64,000 nucleotides of DNA from Pseudoalteromonas viridis (GTDB lineage: Bacteria; Pseudomonadota; Gammaproteobacteria; Enterobacterales; Alteromonadaceae), in assembly GCF_017742995.1 (NCBI RefSeq), contig NZ_CP072425.1, positions 1,240,001 to 1,304,000 of the forward strand. Direction: 5' to 3'. Positions within the stretch are counted from its first letter, which is position 1; each line of letters starts with the position of its first letter. Under the pieces are notes generated by a model. That model was given only the letters and a program-made list of their open reading frames with translations, ran no database searches and was not told where the DNA came from. The position numbers and the translations under genes are program-made. Of the stretch, positions 1-9,000 are shown piece after piece.

Positions 1-122
1 AATAAAAGGGGCTCTAACTCCCTTTCGACACAGCCGTCCGAAATGCTTTGCTTTCTAGGATCCAGTGACCAAGCACCGAACTTAACTTCCTTTACCTGGC
101 GTGAAAATCTCACTTCATTCAT
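1..122 (-). CDS. N-terminus of a winged-helix (ToxR/CadC-type) regulator, cut by the window edge
   Basis: Only the first 40 codons are inside the window. The ATG is at 120-122 and the frame stays open to base 1. The visible protein starts MNEVRFSRQVKEVKFG and differs from the N-terminus of the neighbouring regulator (391-2499) at three of 40 residues (Q11K, E17A, C26S). The similarity continues without a net length change into the upstream DNA (123-200 against 2500-2577), so the 5' regulatory region was copied too. No Shine-Dalgarno is visible before the ATG in either copy. By homology this is the start of a DNA-binding regulator anchored in the inner membrane. Whether the rest is intact cannot be seen. 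Confidence 0.8.
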   Translation of the reverse strand, partial: MNEVRFSRQVKEVKFGAWSLDPRKQSISDGCVERELEPLL

Positions 123-284
123 TATAAATAATTTAATGCCGATTAACTAAACGTATTCTACTTGTTACTGCAATTATCTCAAGACTATGAATAAAATAAT
201 TCCCTCTAGCCACAAAAAACAAAAAAAAACAAAAAAACAAACACTTAATGGCAACCTATATCTAAAGATATGGGAGGTTTAACA

Positions 285-377
285 ATGCCTAAGTCGCGGA
301 ACAAGGCTAAAAACACAATGTTCGTAAAGCTGCTCGGATTTATTCAACAGAGCCCCCCAGAGCAAAAAATACGATAA
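285..377 (+). CDS. Possible 30-aa basic small protein
   Basis: A 30-codon frame (MPKSRNKAKNTMF..., ending QQSPPEQKIR then TAA) is preceded by a perfect GGAGGT six or seven bases upstream of its ATG. It lies in the gap between the two tandem regulator genes and points opposite to them. The peptide is basic (Lys/Arg-rich) and has no signal peptide, Cys or recognisable motif. The GGAGGT overlaps a weak dyad (TATCT-aa-AGATA), so the strong ribosome site could be chance. No homologue is known to me. The call rests on the ribosome site alone. Confidence 0.25.
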   Translation: MPKSRNKAKNTMFVKLLGFIQQSPPEQKIR

Positions 378-390
378 CAACGTGCAGTGC

Positions 391-2499
391 CTATAAAAGC
401 GATACCTCCAGAAACTGATTTTCTGTTACTTCCAGAACACTCAGTACCAGTGACTTACTCTGCTCAGAGTAGTTGATGCTCTTGATCACGCTTTTGGAAA
501 AGTCGATTTGATAACTTTCTTTCACCGGTACCTCGTTGTCGGGATCAATTTCAAAGATCCTCTCGCCATCAGAGTGATAGATGCGACCTCCGCCTACGGT
601 GACAGAATGCCTATAGAGTGCCGTAGAAAGCTTGATTTCGCGGAGCGTTTGGCCAGCGCTTTCATCGTAGAAGAGCAATGTATCTTTTGTAGTTAAAATA
701 ACTAAGCGCGTGTCATCCAGCCGCCCAATCCACAACGCAGATAAAGCCGACAAGGGCTTCTGTGACTTAGAGCGAAGAGAATAGACGTAAACGTTGCTCT
801 TTACTTTATCTGCTCCCAGCGACACATAACCAATTTCATCTTCTCCCAAAAACTCTGCTGACAGCACGGCGTCACCCGTGACAATCGTATCCACTAAGGA
901 TAGATCAGAGAGCTGATATACCGATATCTGTGCGTGGGACTGTACCAGTAGCAAGTCATTACTTGCGTTATATCGAATGGCTTTAATTTTGTCGGCTGGG
1001 ACATCGAGCAGTACTTGTTTGCCACCTTGCTTCAGTTTAGCCACGGCATTCTGGCCTTCGTGTAAAATCACTATCAGATAGTCACTCTCAACCATAATAG
1101 GGCTAATGCTGCCCTTACCCATTAATAACTGAGATCCCACAGTGTTATCTTCTAAATTCAGTAAATAGATACCGGCTAGAAAAGGGTAACTCACCACTTG
1201 CATTTTGCTTTTATTTAAGAACTGGAAGCTAGCGTATTCCTCGGCGGTGTCGAGCTTGATCTGTTCGACCAGTTTACGTTGCGCAAAACTATAACTAAAA
1301 ACCGTATTATCTGTGTTATCAAGCCACAACAAACTATCTGTTTCGCTATCATAGTTTGCAGCCCAGATGCGATTGGGTGACTCCAGCAGCTTCACCTGAT
1401 TACCACCATCGGGATCGGTGATATATAACTCGTTGACGTCATACTGCCGACGCTCAAACAGGACGACTTGTTTTTCTGGAATATACAGCAAAAACTGGTC
1501 ACCGTATGAATTGAGATTCGGTGAGCTGATCTGGAATTCCTCACCCGTTTTAAGGTCTCGATTAATTAATACGGAGAGTTCATCGCGATTGCGATAACCC
1601 GATTTAGAATAGATGATCCGCTCGTCATCCAGTCCACCCACTCTCATGTTGGCACTCATGCTACAATCGAATAAGCTTCGGTTGCCCGAGTTAAAGTCCG
1701 CACTGATCTGCCACACTTTACAAGATTGCTGTGACTTTGTTTTGTAATAAAGAAACTGTGAATCGTGCGACCAACCAAGCGGGAAGTAGTTAACCCCCGA
1801 CTCTCCCAGGCGGCGCTCATACCCGCTGTCCAGCTCTTTTACAGCCAACGCATAGTTACTGCTCTCACGCGCTATAAAGGAAAAGGCCGTTAACGCATTA
1901 TTTGGAGACAAATGAAGTCTGGCATAACGCCCTGGCACCCAGGACAAAATTCTTTCACTGACAGGTTTAGTCAGCACGTCACTGGCCTGCGATTCAGTTG
2001 GCGCCAGGCTAATAAAGTAAGTACCAACAACAACAGCGAACAGCAGACATGCGACGATACCGGCGAACGCGCCTTTCTTGCCTGTCTTATGTGTTACTTG
2101 CGGCGAACAGGGTACCTTTGAGGAGCTTTTGGGTACAGCCACAGGCTCTTCCTGGCTGTAAATGATCTGCGGTTCCAAAAAGAAGCTGTAACCTTTACGG
2201 TAGTGCGTTTTAATTACAACACCGCGTTGCTTGTCAGATTTGAGCAACTTACGCAGCTCCGACATGGCGCGGTTGATTGCGTTGTCATCTACGTATTTCT
2301 GGCCCCACACATCATCAATCAAATCCTGGCGAGTAATGATCTGTTCGTTATTAATAATGAAATAACAAAGAAGCCTGAACAAAAGGGGTTCTAACTCCCT
2401 TTCTACGCAACCGTCCGAAATGCATTGCTTTCTAGGGTCCAGTGACCACTCACCGAACTTAACTTCCTGTACCTGACGAGAAAATCTCACTTCATTCAT
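391..2499 (-). CDS. Winged-helix membrane regulator with periplasmic beta-propeller-like domain (ToxR/CadC type)
   Basis: About 702 aa. Residues ~10-110 form an OmpR/PhoB-type winged helix (DLIDDVWGQKYVDDNAINRA, then ELRKLL and KTHYRKGYSFF). A single membrane helix follows near residues 145-165 (FAGIVACLLFAVVVGTYFI). About 530 residues follow with repeated W-S-x-D / Y-x-S-type strands typical of TolB-like propellers. Such proteins bind DNA in the cytoplasm and sense a signal in the periplasm. The ATG at 2499 is preferred over an in-frame TTG at 2559 because it is the start shared with the tandem paralogue at 1-122. The gene lies beyond the 3' end of the peptide synthetase operon, separated from it by about 600 bp, so it may or may not control that operon. 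Ligand and targets are unknown. Confidence 0.85.
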   Translation of the reverse strand: MNEVRFSRQVQEVKFGEWSLDPRKQCISDGCVERELEPLLFRLLCYFIINNEQIITRQDLIDDVWGQKYVDDNAINRAMSELRKLLKSDKQRGVVIKTHYRKGYSFFLEPQIIYSQEEPVAVPKSSSKVPCSPQVTHKTGKKGAFAGIVACLLFAVVVGTYFISLAPTESQASDVLTKPVSERILSWVPGRYARLHLSPNNALTAFSFIARESSNYALAVKELDSGYERRLGESGVNYFPLGWSHDSQFLYYKTKSQQSCKVWQISADFNSGNRSLFDCSMSANMRVGGLDDERIIYSKSGYRNRDELSVLINRDLKTGEEFQISSPNLNSYGDQFLLYIPEKQVVLFERRQYDVNELYITDPDGGNQVKLLESPNRIWAANYDSETDSLLWLDNTDNTVFSYSFAQRKLVEQIKLDTAEEYASFQFLNKSKMQVVSYPFLAGIYLLNLEDNTVGSQLLMGKGSISPIMVESDYLIVILHEGQNAVAKLKQGGKQVLLDVPADKIKAIRYNASNDLLLVQSHAQISVYQLSDLSLVDTIVTGDAVLSAEFLGEDEIGYVSLGADKVKSNVYVYSLRSKSQKPLSALSALWIGRLDDTRLVILTTKDTLLFYDESAGQTLREIKLSTALYRHSVTVGGGRIYHSDGERIFEIDPDNEVPVKESYQIDFSKSVIKSINYSEQSKSLVLSVLEVTENQFLEVSLL

Positions 2500-3112
2500 T
2501 ATAAATAATCTAACACCCTTTAAATAAACGCAGTCTACTTGTTGCTGCAATTGCCTCAAAACTATGAATAAAATAATTTCACATTGATTTCAAGCCGAGA
2601 AAACAAACACAAATCATTAATTTAAAAAACAATTCACCCTAAAGAATGGGATCAAACAGGATTTTCAATTCACAATTCTTTTATTGTCCAAGCGAGAGTC
2701 GAAACAGATGCATTAACACACAGCCCGGCATTCTCATTCAGGGGCCGTGAAATAGGTAGGATGTCAGGACCATGACCACTTTATGCACTCTACCGGTTTA
2801 GTCTGGATGAGCTGCTTACTCAGCACTGTCTTCAGGGCTGTTATCTTCACATCAGGCCTCTGCTAAACACCCAATAAACCATGATCTGCCATATCAATGC
2901 AAGTGATTAGAATACAAAACATACGGCCATGTATCTATTAACGCAACGAGCCGGAACCAAACACAGGGTTAAAACCAAGGTAAAGTAAGCAGCTATCTAC
3001 TTACCTCAAATAAGGTGAAGAAGGCATGAAAAAACATGCCAGAATAAGGAGCCTTCAATGCATATCACAATTGCGCACGGTACGAAGCCGCAGCCCCGTA
3101 CCGTCTTGTGCG
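2500..3112. other. Intergenic region with two inverted repeats
   Basis: About 610 bp without a convincing gene. It contains the upstream region of the regulator (2500-2577 repeats 123-200) and a perfect short dyad, GGCATG-aaaaaa-CATGCC, at 3023-3040. A larger imperfect dyad abuts the end of the 69-aa gene (see 3073-3113). A 73-aa rightward frame starting at 3026 overlaps the 69-aa gene antisense and is not accepted as a gene. Confidence 0.5.
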
Positions 3113-3113
3113 C
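3073..3113 (-). terminator. Imperfect hairpin at the end of the NRPS operon
   Basis: The arms GCGCAC-GGTACG (3073-3084) and CGTACC...GTGCGC (3097-3113) pair, with an asymmetric 5-base bulge. The structure begins at the stop codon of the last gene of the operon. There is no T-tract after it in the leftward direction, so it may be a processing or attenuation hairpin and not a classical intrinsic terminator. Confidence 0.4.
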
Positions 3114-3322
3114 TATTTGACGGGTGGAGTTGGGGTGGCGGGTTGTGGCCCACCGCTGCCCCGGGAAACCGAAACATGGCGCGTTTTCACGACTTTGCCA
3201 TTGACGGTCTGCTCAGATTCAGTGACCGTGACTCCCCCTTCTTCTGAGTCCACGGCTGTGACTTCCTCAGTCGGCGTTTCCGGTGGCCGAGGCGTTTTAC
3301 GGCTATTGCTAAAATCAAACAT
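3113..3322 (-). CDS. 69-aa Pro/Thr/Glu-rich protein of unknown function, last gene of the NRPS operon
   Basis: The start is well supported: AGGAGGA lies five bases before the ATG, and the gene begins 15 bp after the ABC transporter stop. The protein is hydrophilic and low in complexity (TPRPPETPTEE near the N-terminus, GGPQPATPTPPVK at the C-terminus). It has no Cys, no signal peptide and no membrane segment. It has the size of an MbtH-like NRPS helper but lacks the MbtH N-x-E-x-Q-x-S-x-W-P signature, so I do not call it MbtH. Its position suggests co-expression with the exporter and synthetases. I do not recognise the family. Confidence 0.65.
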   Translation of the reverse strand: MFDFSNSRKTPRPPETPTEEVTAVDSEEGGVTVTESEQTVNGKVVKTRHVSVSRGSGGPQPATPTPPVK

Positions 3323-3337
3323 AGGTCCTCCTGTTAT

Positions 3338-4960
3338 TTATGCGGCTTGTTCTTGTTGTGCAGCAGTCAACTCTTGTGCCTGGCCCTGATCAAACTTGAT
3401 ATGGCGGTCGGCCAGGTGGAAATACTTGTCGTCATGGGTTACGGCTATCACCGTTTTGCCTTGCGATTTCAGCCAGGGTAACAACTCCTGATAGAATAAC
3501 GCTCTGAAATGCGGGTCCTGATCCGCAGCCCATTCATCCAGGACAAAGATATCTTTGTCTTCCAGAATCGCCGCGATCAGTGCCAGGCGCTTTCTCTGCC
3601 CTTGTGAAAATTGAGTCGCAGAGAAACCTTCCTCATCCACGCTCAGTTTGTGGTCGAGCTGAAATTGCGCCAGCAAAGTGCGCGCTTTTTCGCCATCCGC
3701 TGGGGTCCCGTTTGCATCCAATAGTTCGCGGTACAGGTAGAAATCCGGCAATACCATGGTAATTTTGTCGCGATACGCATCCAGCTGTGCCGCGCCGATC
3801 GGGACATCGTCGACCTGTATTACACCTTGCGAGGGCGTATATAAGCCCAGTAACAGGTGTAAAAAGGTAGACTTGCCACTGCCATTCCCCCCGGTAATAA
3901 AGATGATTTCACCACGGTTAAACGTCAGGTTAAGCTTTGGCAGAGAAAATGCGATGTCTTCCCCCTGAGATTCATAAGCAAATGAGACATCCTTGAAAGC
4001 AATCTCACGCCAGTCCTGACTCAGTGCCTGATGCGCTTGCTCTGCCTGGTTATCCTGCTCGCTGCCCAACTGTAAAGACTCTATTTTCTGTAATGACACA
4101 CGTGCTCTGGCAATGTTCTGCCACAAGTTCATCACGTAACCAAAAGGTGCAGCAATATAAGTCACAATCAGGATATAACTCATAACCAGCTCAGTGCGCT
4201 GCAAGTAATGACTGACCGCCACTATGGTGCCCAGGGTTATAAAGATCACTACCTGGCTGATGTTACGGTTAATATCCCAGGCAAATCCGTATTCACGTTC
4301 ACTGCTGCGCAGCTCGGTCATCACAGGTTTGAGACGCTTTTCGAAAAAGTACTGACGCCGGTCTTTATTGACGGTGAGCTGTTTTGCACCGTCCAGGATC
4401 CCTTTATAACCTTCGAATACATGATCCTGGTGTTCACGCATCTGGTTCGCCGCCCGGGTTATCTTGGCCATGACCACTTTGGTGATCAGGAATGAGACAC
4501 ACGCAGCCAGCACCAGGATGCCAAACATCACCTCAGATAACACAAACAAGTAACCAAAACAGGCCAGCAATAGAAAGCTGTTATAAATAAACGCAGGCAT
4601 TTCAGCCAGCGCACCCGAAATGGCGTTCACGTCATTGGTCAGCACATTATACAGCCTGGCTCTGCCTGCTTTTTCCAGCTTGTCATAGTCAGTCCCCAGG
4701 ATACGCCTGACCAGGTTCTGGCGCACGCTGTTGACCGTACCTGCACTGTACTGAGATAAGAAGTAACTGGTTGTCATCGAGGCCATCAGCAAAAACGCCA
4801 CCAGGACCGCAAAGATAATCACCTCAAGCGGCTGAAACCCGGTTTCACCACTTTCCCCAATCATATGAAACAAAGCTATCGATGTGGTCGCTGTGAACAA
4901 GCTAGCGAGCCCCGATAAAAACATGATTTTTTTAAATTTTTTAATATAGTAAAGCAACAT
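3338..4960 (-). CDS. Cyclic-peptide/siderophore-type ABC exporter (fused membrane and ATPase domains)
   Basis: About 540 aa: roughly six membrane helices (residues 1-300), then a nucleotide-binding domain with Walker A GGNGSGKST, a variant signature FSQGQRKRL, Walker B IFVLDEWAADQDP and switch His AVTHDD. The DEWAADQDP box and half-transporter layout are typical of the SyrD/PvdE cyclic-peptide transporter family, which moves NRPS products into the periplasm as a homodimer. A GTG at 5008, right after the oxygenase stop, would add 16 residues (MSHVARLGEP...). The ATG at 4960 has AGG eight bases upstream and gives a more typical N-terminus (MLLYYIKKFKK). Position after the synthetases and oxygenase implies export of their product. 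Confidence 0.88.
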   Translation of the reverse strand: MLLYYIKKFKKIMFLSGLASLFTATTSIALFHMIGESGETGFQPLEVIIFAVLVAFLLMASMTTSYFLSQYSAGTVNSVRQNLVRRILGTDYDKLEKAGRARLYNVLTNDVNAISGALAEMPAFIYNSFLLLACFGYLFVLSEVMFGILVLAACVSFLITKVVMAKITRAANQMREHQDHVFEGYKGILDGAKQLTVNKDRRQYFFEKRLKPVMTELRSSEREYGFAWDINRNISQVVIFITLGTIVAVSHYLQRTELVMSYILIVTYIAAPFGYVMNLWQNIARARVSLQKIESLQLGSEQDNQAEQAHQALSQDWREIAFKDVSFAYESQGEDIAFSLPKLNLTFNRGEIIFITGGNGSGKSTFLHLLLGLYTPSQGVIQVDDVPIGAAQLDAYRDKITMVLPDFYLYRELLDANGTPADGEKARTLLAQFQLDHKLSVDEEGFSATQFSQGQRKRLALIAAILEDKDIFVLDEWAADQDPHFRALFYQELLPWLKSQGKTVIAVTHDDKYFHLADRHIKFDQGQAQELTAAQQEQAA

Positions 4961-5008
4961 AATAAACCTGCTATTTTGGGGCTCGCCTAACCGAGCCACA
5001 TGACTCAC

Positions 5009-6022
5009 TTATAGTTCCACTGGCTCACCCATTGAAACCACAACCCGGCGTTCACCCTTAAACGGGTCGCGGCCATGCGAAACCAGCATATTGTCCATCA
5101 GCAACACATCGCCTTTTTCCCATAAGAAGGTCACTGTCGCCTTTTTGTATGCTTCGTTGATGTGTTCAATCACTTCATCGGGGATCACGGAGCCATCGCC
5201 ATACATAGTGTTGTATGTCAGAGCCTCTTCACCGAACTGAGAGACCAGCTCTTTTCTGATCACCGGACACAGGCTTGACGGATGCCAGAACGCCGCATGG
5301 TTGAACCAGACTTTCTCGCCGGTATGAATGTGTTCACGAATGGCCGGGCGCACCTGACGGGTACGGATTTGATCGGCGCTCAGGATTTCCAGTTCAACGT
5401 CTGCCTGCTGACAGTAAGCCTTCACTTCTTCAATATCATCGGTATTAAAGGCTTTTTGCCAGGTTGGGCCCAAACCGTTGCCATAATTACGAACCAGCAT
5501 CCAGCCATGTTCTTCAAACTTGGCCTTAATGTCGGCATCAATAAAGTCATGTACTTTTCTGACATCAGCAATCGGGGTTGCACCGCGCTCTTGCGCCGGG
5601 ATCATGCAGCTGAATGCGATTTTCATTGGCCACTGCTTGATGTACGACAACTCATTGTGCTGCGCAATGCTTAGCTCATTGGGAAACTCCGTTGACGTAT
5701 ACGCGCCTTTCCCCAGGTTGGTACGCGGTGTGGCGCCTTCCATATATTTCGCCAGAGTCGGAATAAACTCGTTGGCCACTTCCCGAAAATCGTCTTCATT
5801 TTGTACATTAAAACCGCGCAATAATATCGCTCCGTACTGCTTCAGCTGCTGGTCAATTTGCGCTGCATTGTCGGCAACCCACTGTGCGGCATTATGCGTC
5901 CCGGAGGTGTCTTCAACGACCAGCGGAAAGCTCGGTCCCTCTGGTAAAAAGCGCTCTCTCAGTGGGGTTTGGGCTGTTTGACCATTGTACTGCTCGTTGA
6001 AAATGACTGTATCTTTTAACAT
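5009..6022 (-). CDS. TauD/SyrP-like Fe(II)/2-oxoglutarate-dependent oxygenase
   Basis: 337 aa. The iron-binding facial triad is visible as H-x-E in AQHNELSY (residues ~128-135) and a distal His in LVSHGRDPF near residue 315. The 2-oxoglutarate-binding Arg follows in GERRVVVSMGEPV. H-x-E in place of H-x-D is shared with clavaminate-synthase-like and SyrP-like hydroxylases that modify amino acids bound to, or destined for, NRPS carrier proteins. The gene sits 20 bp after the terminal synthetase. Its leader TTAAGGAAATAACCATG is identical over 17 bases to that of the second synthetase, which supports joint expression. The likely role is beta-hydroxylation of one peptide residue; which residue cannot be read from the sequence. 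Confidence 0.88.
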   Translation of the reverse strand: MLKDTVIFNEQYNGQTAQTPLRERFLPEGPSFPLVVEDTSGTHNAAQWVADNAAQIDQQLKQYGAILLRGFNVQNEDDFREVANEFIPTLAKYMEGATPRTNLGKGAYTSTEFPNELSIAQHNELSYIKQWPMKIAFSCMIPAQERGATPIADVRKVHDFIDADIKAKFEEHGWMLVRNYGNGLGPTWQKAFNTDDIEEVKAYCQQADVELEILSADQIRTRQVRPAIREHIHTGEKVWFNHAAFWHPSSLCPVIRKELVSQFGEEALTYNTMYGDGSVIPDEVIEHINEAYKKATVTFLWEKGDVLLMDNMLVSHGRDPFKGERRVVVSMGEPVEL

Positions 6023-6041
6023 GGTTATTTCCTTAATTATT

Positions 6042-9000
6042 TTAATTTAAATGTTGATTAATCAGTTTTTTAAGTTCATCTGTACGGATAATGTCGTAAT
6101 GATCTGTATCCGCAACAGGGTGAAATTCACAGTGCCCCAGGCGGGTTTCCCAGCCTTCTGCGGCACCAAAATCAGCGGCATAAATTAACGTTGCCGCGCC
6201 CCGCGATGGCCCGCATCGGTGGGCTGCAAACAACGCCTGATTGTGGCTCAGCATCTGCCATTGAGCTTGCAAGTCCGCCAGTGTAAAGTCCTCAGACACC
6301 ACCCCCTGCGCCACACAGAGTTGATGCAAAAACGCCAGGCGCTGCGTACTGCAAAGTGGTTCAACTTCTGCAGCTGTGACATTGGCCAGCGACACACCCA
6401 GCTCCGCGGCGAACGTGCCAAGGCGCAGCAATTCATCGCTTTCCAGGTTTTGTAACTCGGGGACATAAGCGTCAATCAGAATCAGGCTGCGTACCCGCGC
6501 TGCTGCCAGACACTGCATTGCATGCGCAATCACGCCCCCCATGGACCAGCCAATCAGGTGATAATCCGCCTGTCCTAACTCGTGTTCGAGCACAGTGAGA
6601 TAACGTTCAGCCAGCGCTGCCAGCGAGTCGCACTGTGCAGAGGTCGACTGCAACCCATAAACGGGTGCCTCGGTGTGCAGCTGTGTCACCAGTTCGGCAT
6701 AGCAAGTCAGCTGGCCACCCACAGGGTGAATAAACACAACCGGTGGCAATTGCGTATTCCCCTTGCGCAAACACACCAGCTCCCGGGTGTCGGCGTGCCC
6801 GGCACCGGACCTGTCCACTTTGGCCGCCAGTGCCGCCAGGGTTTGCTGGGTAAACACATCCAGTGCATTGAGCTGAGTGTTGAAGGTGTTTTTGATAGCC
6901 CGCACCAGGGCGATGGCCTGTAACGAATTCCCTCCCACGGCAAAGAAACCGGACTCTTTATAAAGCGCCTGCTGTGCCGGCAGCCCAAGCACAGTGCGCC
7001 ATACTTGGGCCAGCATGTGCTCCGTCTCGGTATTCAGCGCCGCGCCCGGCTCATCTGACTTAACCTCTGGAAGTGCCTTGATATCAAGCTTGCCATTTCG
7101 CGTCACTGGCCAGTCGGCCACAGCAATGAGATGCTGGGGCACCATATAGCCGGGTAAAGCATCGGCCAGCGCGACGCGCAGCGCCTGACCATCCAAGGTA
7201 TCACGCTGAGACTGCACGTAAGCCACCAGTACAGGGGTGCCACTTTGTCCTTTGGTGATCATCACATGCGCACGTACCACCCCTGCCATTGCGAGCAATT
7301 GCTGCTCTATCTCTGCCAGTTCAATGCGGTAACCGTTTAATTTCACCTGAGCATCAGCCCGGCCAAGATAGTGCAATTTCCCAGCGCGATAGCGCACGAT
7401 GTCGCCCGTTTTATAAAGTCGGGTATGACCGGGTCGCGTGTCGCCCAGTGGATTGTCTATAAAACACTGTGCTGTGAGTTCAGGTTTGCCCAGGTATCCC
7501 GCAGCGACACCCTCACCACTGATATACAGCTCACCACTCATGCCTTGCGCAACGGGGCGTAAATAAGCATCCAGCACGTACACCCGGTTATATGGCAACG
7601 GCAAGCCAAGATGCGGACAGTCGCCCGTAATAGGAGCAGCCGTCGCATTGACCGTACACTCAGTTGGTCCGTATACATTCAGTGCACTGCGCCCATAGCG
7701 GTGCTGCCATGCCACTAAGCGTTGCCACAACGACTCAGAGATAGCTTCACCACCGATGATGAGATCCGGCAGATGAGCATCCAGGCCTTCATCAAACCAC
7801 ATTTCTACCAGGCTGGGGGTGCAATCCAATACTGTGATCGCGGTCGTACTGAGGTACTGTGCAAACGTTTGTGGTTGCAGTTTCAGGGCTTCAGGGATAG
7901 GCGTCAGGGTTGTTCCCGCAATTAATTGCAGCAGACCCTGCACTGAAGCATCAAAGACATAGTTGGCATTCCATCCCCAGTTTTTGCCACCCTGACAAAT
8001 TGGCCATTGCTGCATCTCGGTCATTAGCGCCAGTGCATTGCGGTGCGACACCATCACGCCCTTGGGCTGCCCGGTGGTCCCTGAGGTATAGATCACATAT
8101 GCCAGATCCTCGCCACACACCTCGCCGAGCGCGACATCATCCGAATACGAGGTGGCTGCCAGCGCCGCAACCGTGGTAGTCGCACACTGTGTATCGTGAA
8201 ACTGTTCCATACCCGACGGCTGGGTTATTAATACACCGACCTGCGCATCGGCCAGCATATACGCCAGGCGTGCCTGCGGGGCATGCGGATCCAGTGGCAG
8301 ATAGGCAGCCCCGGCGCGCAGAATCGCCAGGATAGCAACCAGCATGTCGTCACTTTTATCCATCTGAACCGCCACAATCTGGCCACGTCCCACACCATAG
8401 TCGCGCACCAGTGCCCGGGCACAGCGGGTAACGCGTTCAGCCAGTGCGCCAAACGTCCATTGCTGGCCCTGCCACAGCAATGCAATGTCATCGGTATGAT
8501 TTGCCACCGTATCCAGCCAACACTCAGCCAGGCTGGCTGCGCTCGCCTTATGCACTGTCACCTCGGGGTTGAGGCCCGCGATGAGTTCAGTCACTTGTGC
8601 CTCGCTACACACATTCAGTTCCTGCAAAGGCAGCGACATGGGATCATGCTGCGCGGCACTGTGCAACAGCGCCTCCAGCACCTGTACCACTTGATCTGCG
8701 AGGCGCTCTACCGTTGCAGCTTTAAACAAGCTGGTATCGTAGACCCAGTTCATGGTGAGCTGCTCAGAGGACAACGCAAAGTGAATATCGAGATCAAACT
8801 TAGTGGTCACCGCATTGCCAGGCACCGAGGTAAACGTCACATTCTCCAGCGCGTCCCCGGGCAGAGCCTGTCCCAGTAGGAAATCCGCCTCACTGTCGGT
8901 GGTCAGCATAATTTGAAACAGCGGAGTCACTGCCGCAGAGCGGGTAACGTGTAGCGCATCAACAATGACATCGAAGGGCACCAGATTATGCGACTGCGCG

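Noticed and set aside
3026..3247. 73-aa rightward frame with a plausible ribosome site
   Set aside because: It runs antisense over most of the 69-aa gene, which has a much stronger ribosome site and fits the operon; composition (WGGGLWPTAAPGN) looks like an antisense shadow.
3113..3322. MbtH-like protein
   Set aside because: Right size and place, but the N-x-E-x-Q-x-S-x-W-P signature and conserved Trp residues are absent.
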